Origin: Thermoplasmatota archaeon | Lineage (GTDB): Archaea; Thermoplasmatota; Thermoplasmata; Halarchaeoplasmatales; Halarchaeoplasmataceae | Direction: 5' to 3' | Assembly (NCBI GenBank): GCA_018610025.1 | Contig: JAHENW010000057.1 | Location: 1 to 5,974, forward strand | Length of the DNA stretch: 5,974 bases | In this document: in pieces, positions 5,280 to 5,974 of the stretch | Position numbering within the stretch: the stretch's first letter is position 1 | How the letters are laid out: each line of letters begins with the position of its first letter | The notes under the pieces: model-generated | The model's database searches: none | Told to the model about the DNA's origin: nothing | The model's input: the letters and a program-made list of their open reading frames with translations, nothing else | Program-made: the position numbers and the translations under genes

Positions 5280-5447
5280 TCAAAGACTCAGCGCGTCCAC
5301 CGGGCAGATCTCAACGCAGTCCCCGATATCCTCACATTTCGATTCGTCGGCCACTGCCACGGCATTGACCTTTATGCCATCTACCGGGCAGACTTCTTCA
5401 CACTGGCCACACGCGATACACGTATCTTCATCGACTTTTACAACCAC
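5280..5447 (-). CDS. Ferredoxin with altered second cluster site, 55 residues (copy 2)
   Basis: Electron-transfer protein, paralogue of the neighbouring ferredoxin. The frame has no ATG. GTG at 5447-5445 is chosen because GGTGAT lies 3 nt upstream, and because it gives VVVKVDEDTCIACGQC, aligning residue for residue with copy 1 (same 55-residue length, stop TGA at 5282-5280). Motif 1 is normal (C10, C13, C16, C20). In motif 2 the sequence is C38-ED-I41-GD-C44-VEI-C48-P: the second cysteine ligand is Ile. With seven cysteines the site would be expected to hold a [3Fe-4S] cluster or an otherwise changed one, as in ferredoxins where this position is Asp. Ile cannot ligate iron. The frame stays open upstream to 5507, but without an ATG or conserved residues. 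A sequencing error is unlikely to mimic a full Cys-to-Ile change, which needs two base changes (TGT/TGC to ATC). Confidence 0.9.
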   Translation of the reverse strand: MVVKVDEDTCIACGQCEEVCPVDGIKVNAVAVADESKCEDIGDCVEICPVDALSL

Positions 5448-5536
5448 ATCATCACCTTTTTTCTCGTACTCTCTTTCACCAATATTAATTTTTTGTAAAG
5501 AAAAACGTTATTACCCCATAATCAAATCAAACCAAT
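5448..5536. promoter_or_regulatory. Divergent promoter region, ferredoxins (-) and PIN-like gene (+)
   Basis: This 89-bp gap is AT-rich. CAATATTAATTTTTTG (about 5480-5495) is a candidate TATA region for the ferredoxin copy 2 gene and could also serve the rightward gene. TTATTA at 5508-5513 lies about 25-30 nt before the rightward ATG and would fit a leaderless transcript, as no Shine-Dalgarno motif precedes that ATG. All are eye-based matches. Confidence 0.35.
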
Positions 5537-5974
5537 ATGAAGATAATAATCGATGAAAATATACCTTCAGGTGTCAAGGAAGATATCCAAGACTTTCAAG
5601 ATGTAGACGTTCTAGATATCGACGAGAAATACAAAGGTATCCTCGATTTTGAACTGGTCGACAAGATGGATGAAGAGGATATACTGGTCACCAGGGATAG
5701 GGAGCTTCACAGGAACATGCTGAAGACCGACAGGAAGAGCGTCTATTACGACATAGAGAAGGACAATGTTGTGGAGGTCCAGGTCAAATTATCTTATTAT
5801 CTTGAGGGTTACGATCCGGGCCAGGTCGAGGTGGACACTGAGGAGAACGAGGAGATATCATCAGGACCCAACGCCGTACTGAGAAAACGGTTCAAGGAGT
5901 TGAAAGAAGAGAACTCACAGTTGAAGTCACGGCTGAACGTTCTTCAGGGTAAGCTGAGGTCGATAAGGAAAACC
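5537..5974 (+). CDS. PIN-like (DUF5615-like) domain protein with coiled coil; 3' end missing
   Basis: The frame runs from the ATG at 5537 through the window edge, so 146 residues are visible. The N-terminus MKIIIDENIPSGVKED matches the DENLP-type opening of DUF5615/Mut7-C PIN-like domains. Further acidic positions fit the same fold: D37 in ILDFELVDKM and D54 in ILVTRDREL, equal to the 'D..il..a' and 'ivT.D.df' positions. D6, D37 and D54 would be the metal-binding set of a ribonuclease-type site. Residues about 92-112 are acidic and likely disordered. Residues about 113-146 (RKRFKELKEENSQLKSRL, with a further heptad-like run) look like a coiled coil that continues off the edge. Most PIN-like antitoxin/toxin-sized proteins end soon after the PIN fold, so the coiled-coil extension is notable. 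The role is unknown: it could be an RNase, or a catalytically dead adaptor. No antitoxin-like partner gene is seen upstream. Confidence 0.6.
   Translation, partial: MKIIIDENIPSGVKEDIQDFQDVDVLDIDEKYKGILDFELVDKMDEEDILVTRDRELHRNMLKTDRKSVYYDIEKDNVVEVQVKLSYYLEGYDPGQVEVDTEENEEISSGPNAVLRKRFKELKEENSQLKSRLNVLQGKLRSIRKT

Noticed and set aside
5136..5556. Plus-strand frames across the ferredoxin genes (120 and 63 residues)
   Set aside because: They are shadows of the two minus-strand ferredoxins, whose cysteine motifs are unmistakable; the repeated segments in the shadows only reflect the gene duplication.
1..5974. CRISPR array, insertion sequence, tRNA or rRNA
   Set aside because: No regularly spaced repeats, transposase motifs with terminal inverted repeats, or tRNA-like stretches were recognised on reading both strands.

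Overview
The window looks archaeal, from a euryarchaeote in the broad sense. It encodes an Orc1/Cdc6 replication initiator, a two-repeat TATA-binding protein, a Sec11-type (Ser/His) signal peptidase and short Asp/Glu-rich dicluster ferredoxins. Ribosome-binding sites are GGTGA-like and promoters are TATA-type. Features of the signal peptidase (a WPPMVVVESSSM start to the catalytic region, and a GHSGFITMGD box) remind me of Thermoplasmatota and haloarchaeal relatives. The proteins are fairly acidic, so a lineage from a saline habitat is possible. This placement is inference from motif memory, not from a search.

Layout, left to right: (1) the 3' part of a SatP/YaaH-type acetate transporter, overlapping by one base a DUF402-domain gene (both +). 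(2) A 453-bp gene-free region holding an AT-rich tract, two tandem TATA-like repeats and one near-canonical origin recognition box (ORB). (3) orc1/cdc6 (+). Items 2 and 3 together look like a chromosomal replication origin with its initiator gene. (4) Convergent to it on the minus strand, a TBP gene followed 26 nt later by a signal peptidase gene with a long, very charged C-terminal tail. (5) Divergent from TBP, a deoxycytidylate (dCMP) deaminase (+). (6) Convergent to that, two tandem 55-residue ferredoxin genes (-) that clearly arose by duplication; both are too short to stand out as long open frames. In the second one a cluster-ligand cysteine has become isoleucine. (7) Divergent from the ferredoxins, a gene running off the right edge that encodes a PIN-like (DUF5615-like) N-terminus followed by a likely coiled coil.

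The genes mix core information processing (replication initiation, transcription initiation, dTMP precursor supply), protein export and electron transfer. The strongest local story is the origin: the one good ORB sits between the AT-rich tract and the cdc6 start, close to the likely cdc6 promoter, so initiator binding could both mark the origin and repress its own gene. I saw no CRISPR array, insertion sequence, tRNA or rRNA. I do not see convincing evidence for a wholly new system. The most unusual items are the Cys-to-Ile ferredoxin, the PIN-like/coiled-coil gene and the details of the origin.
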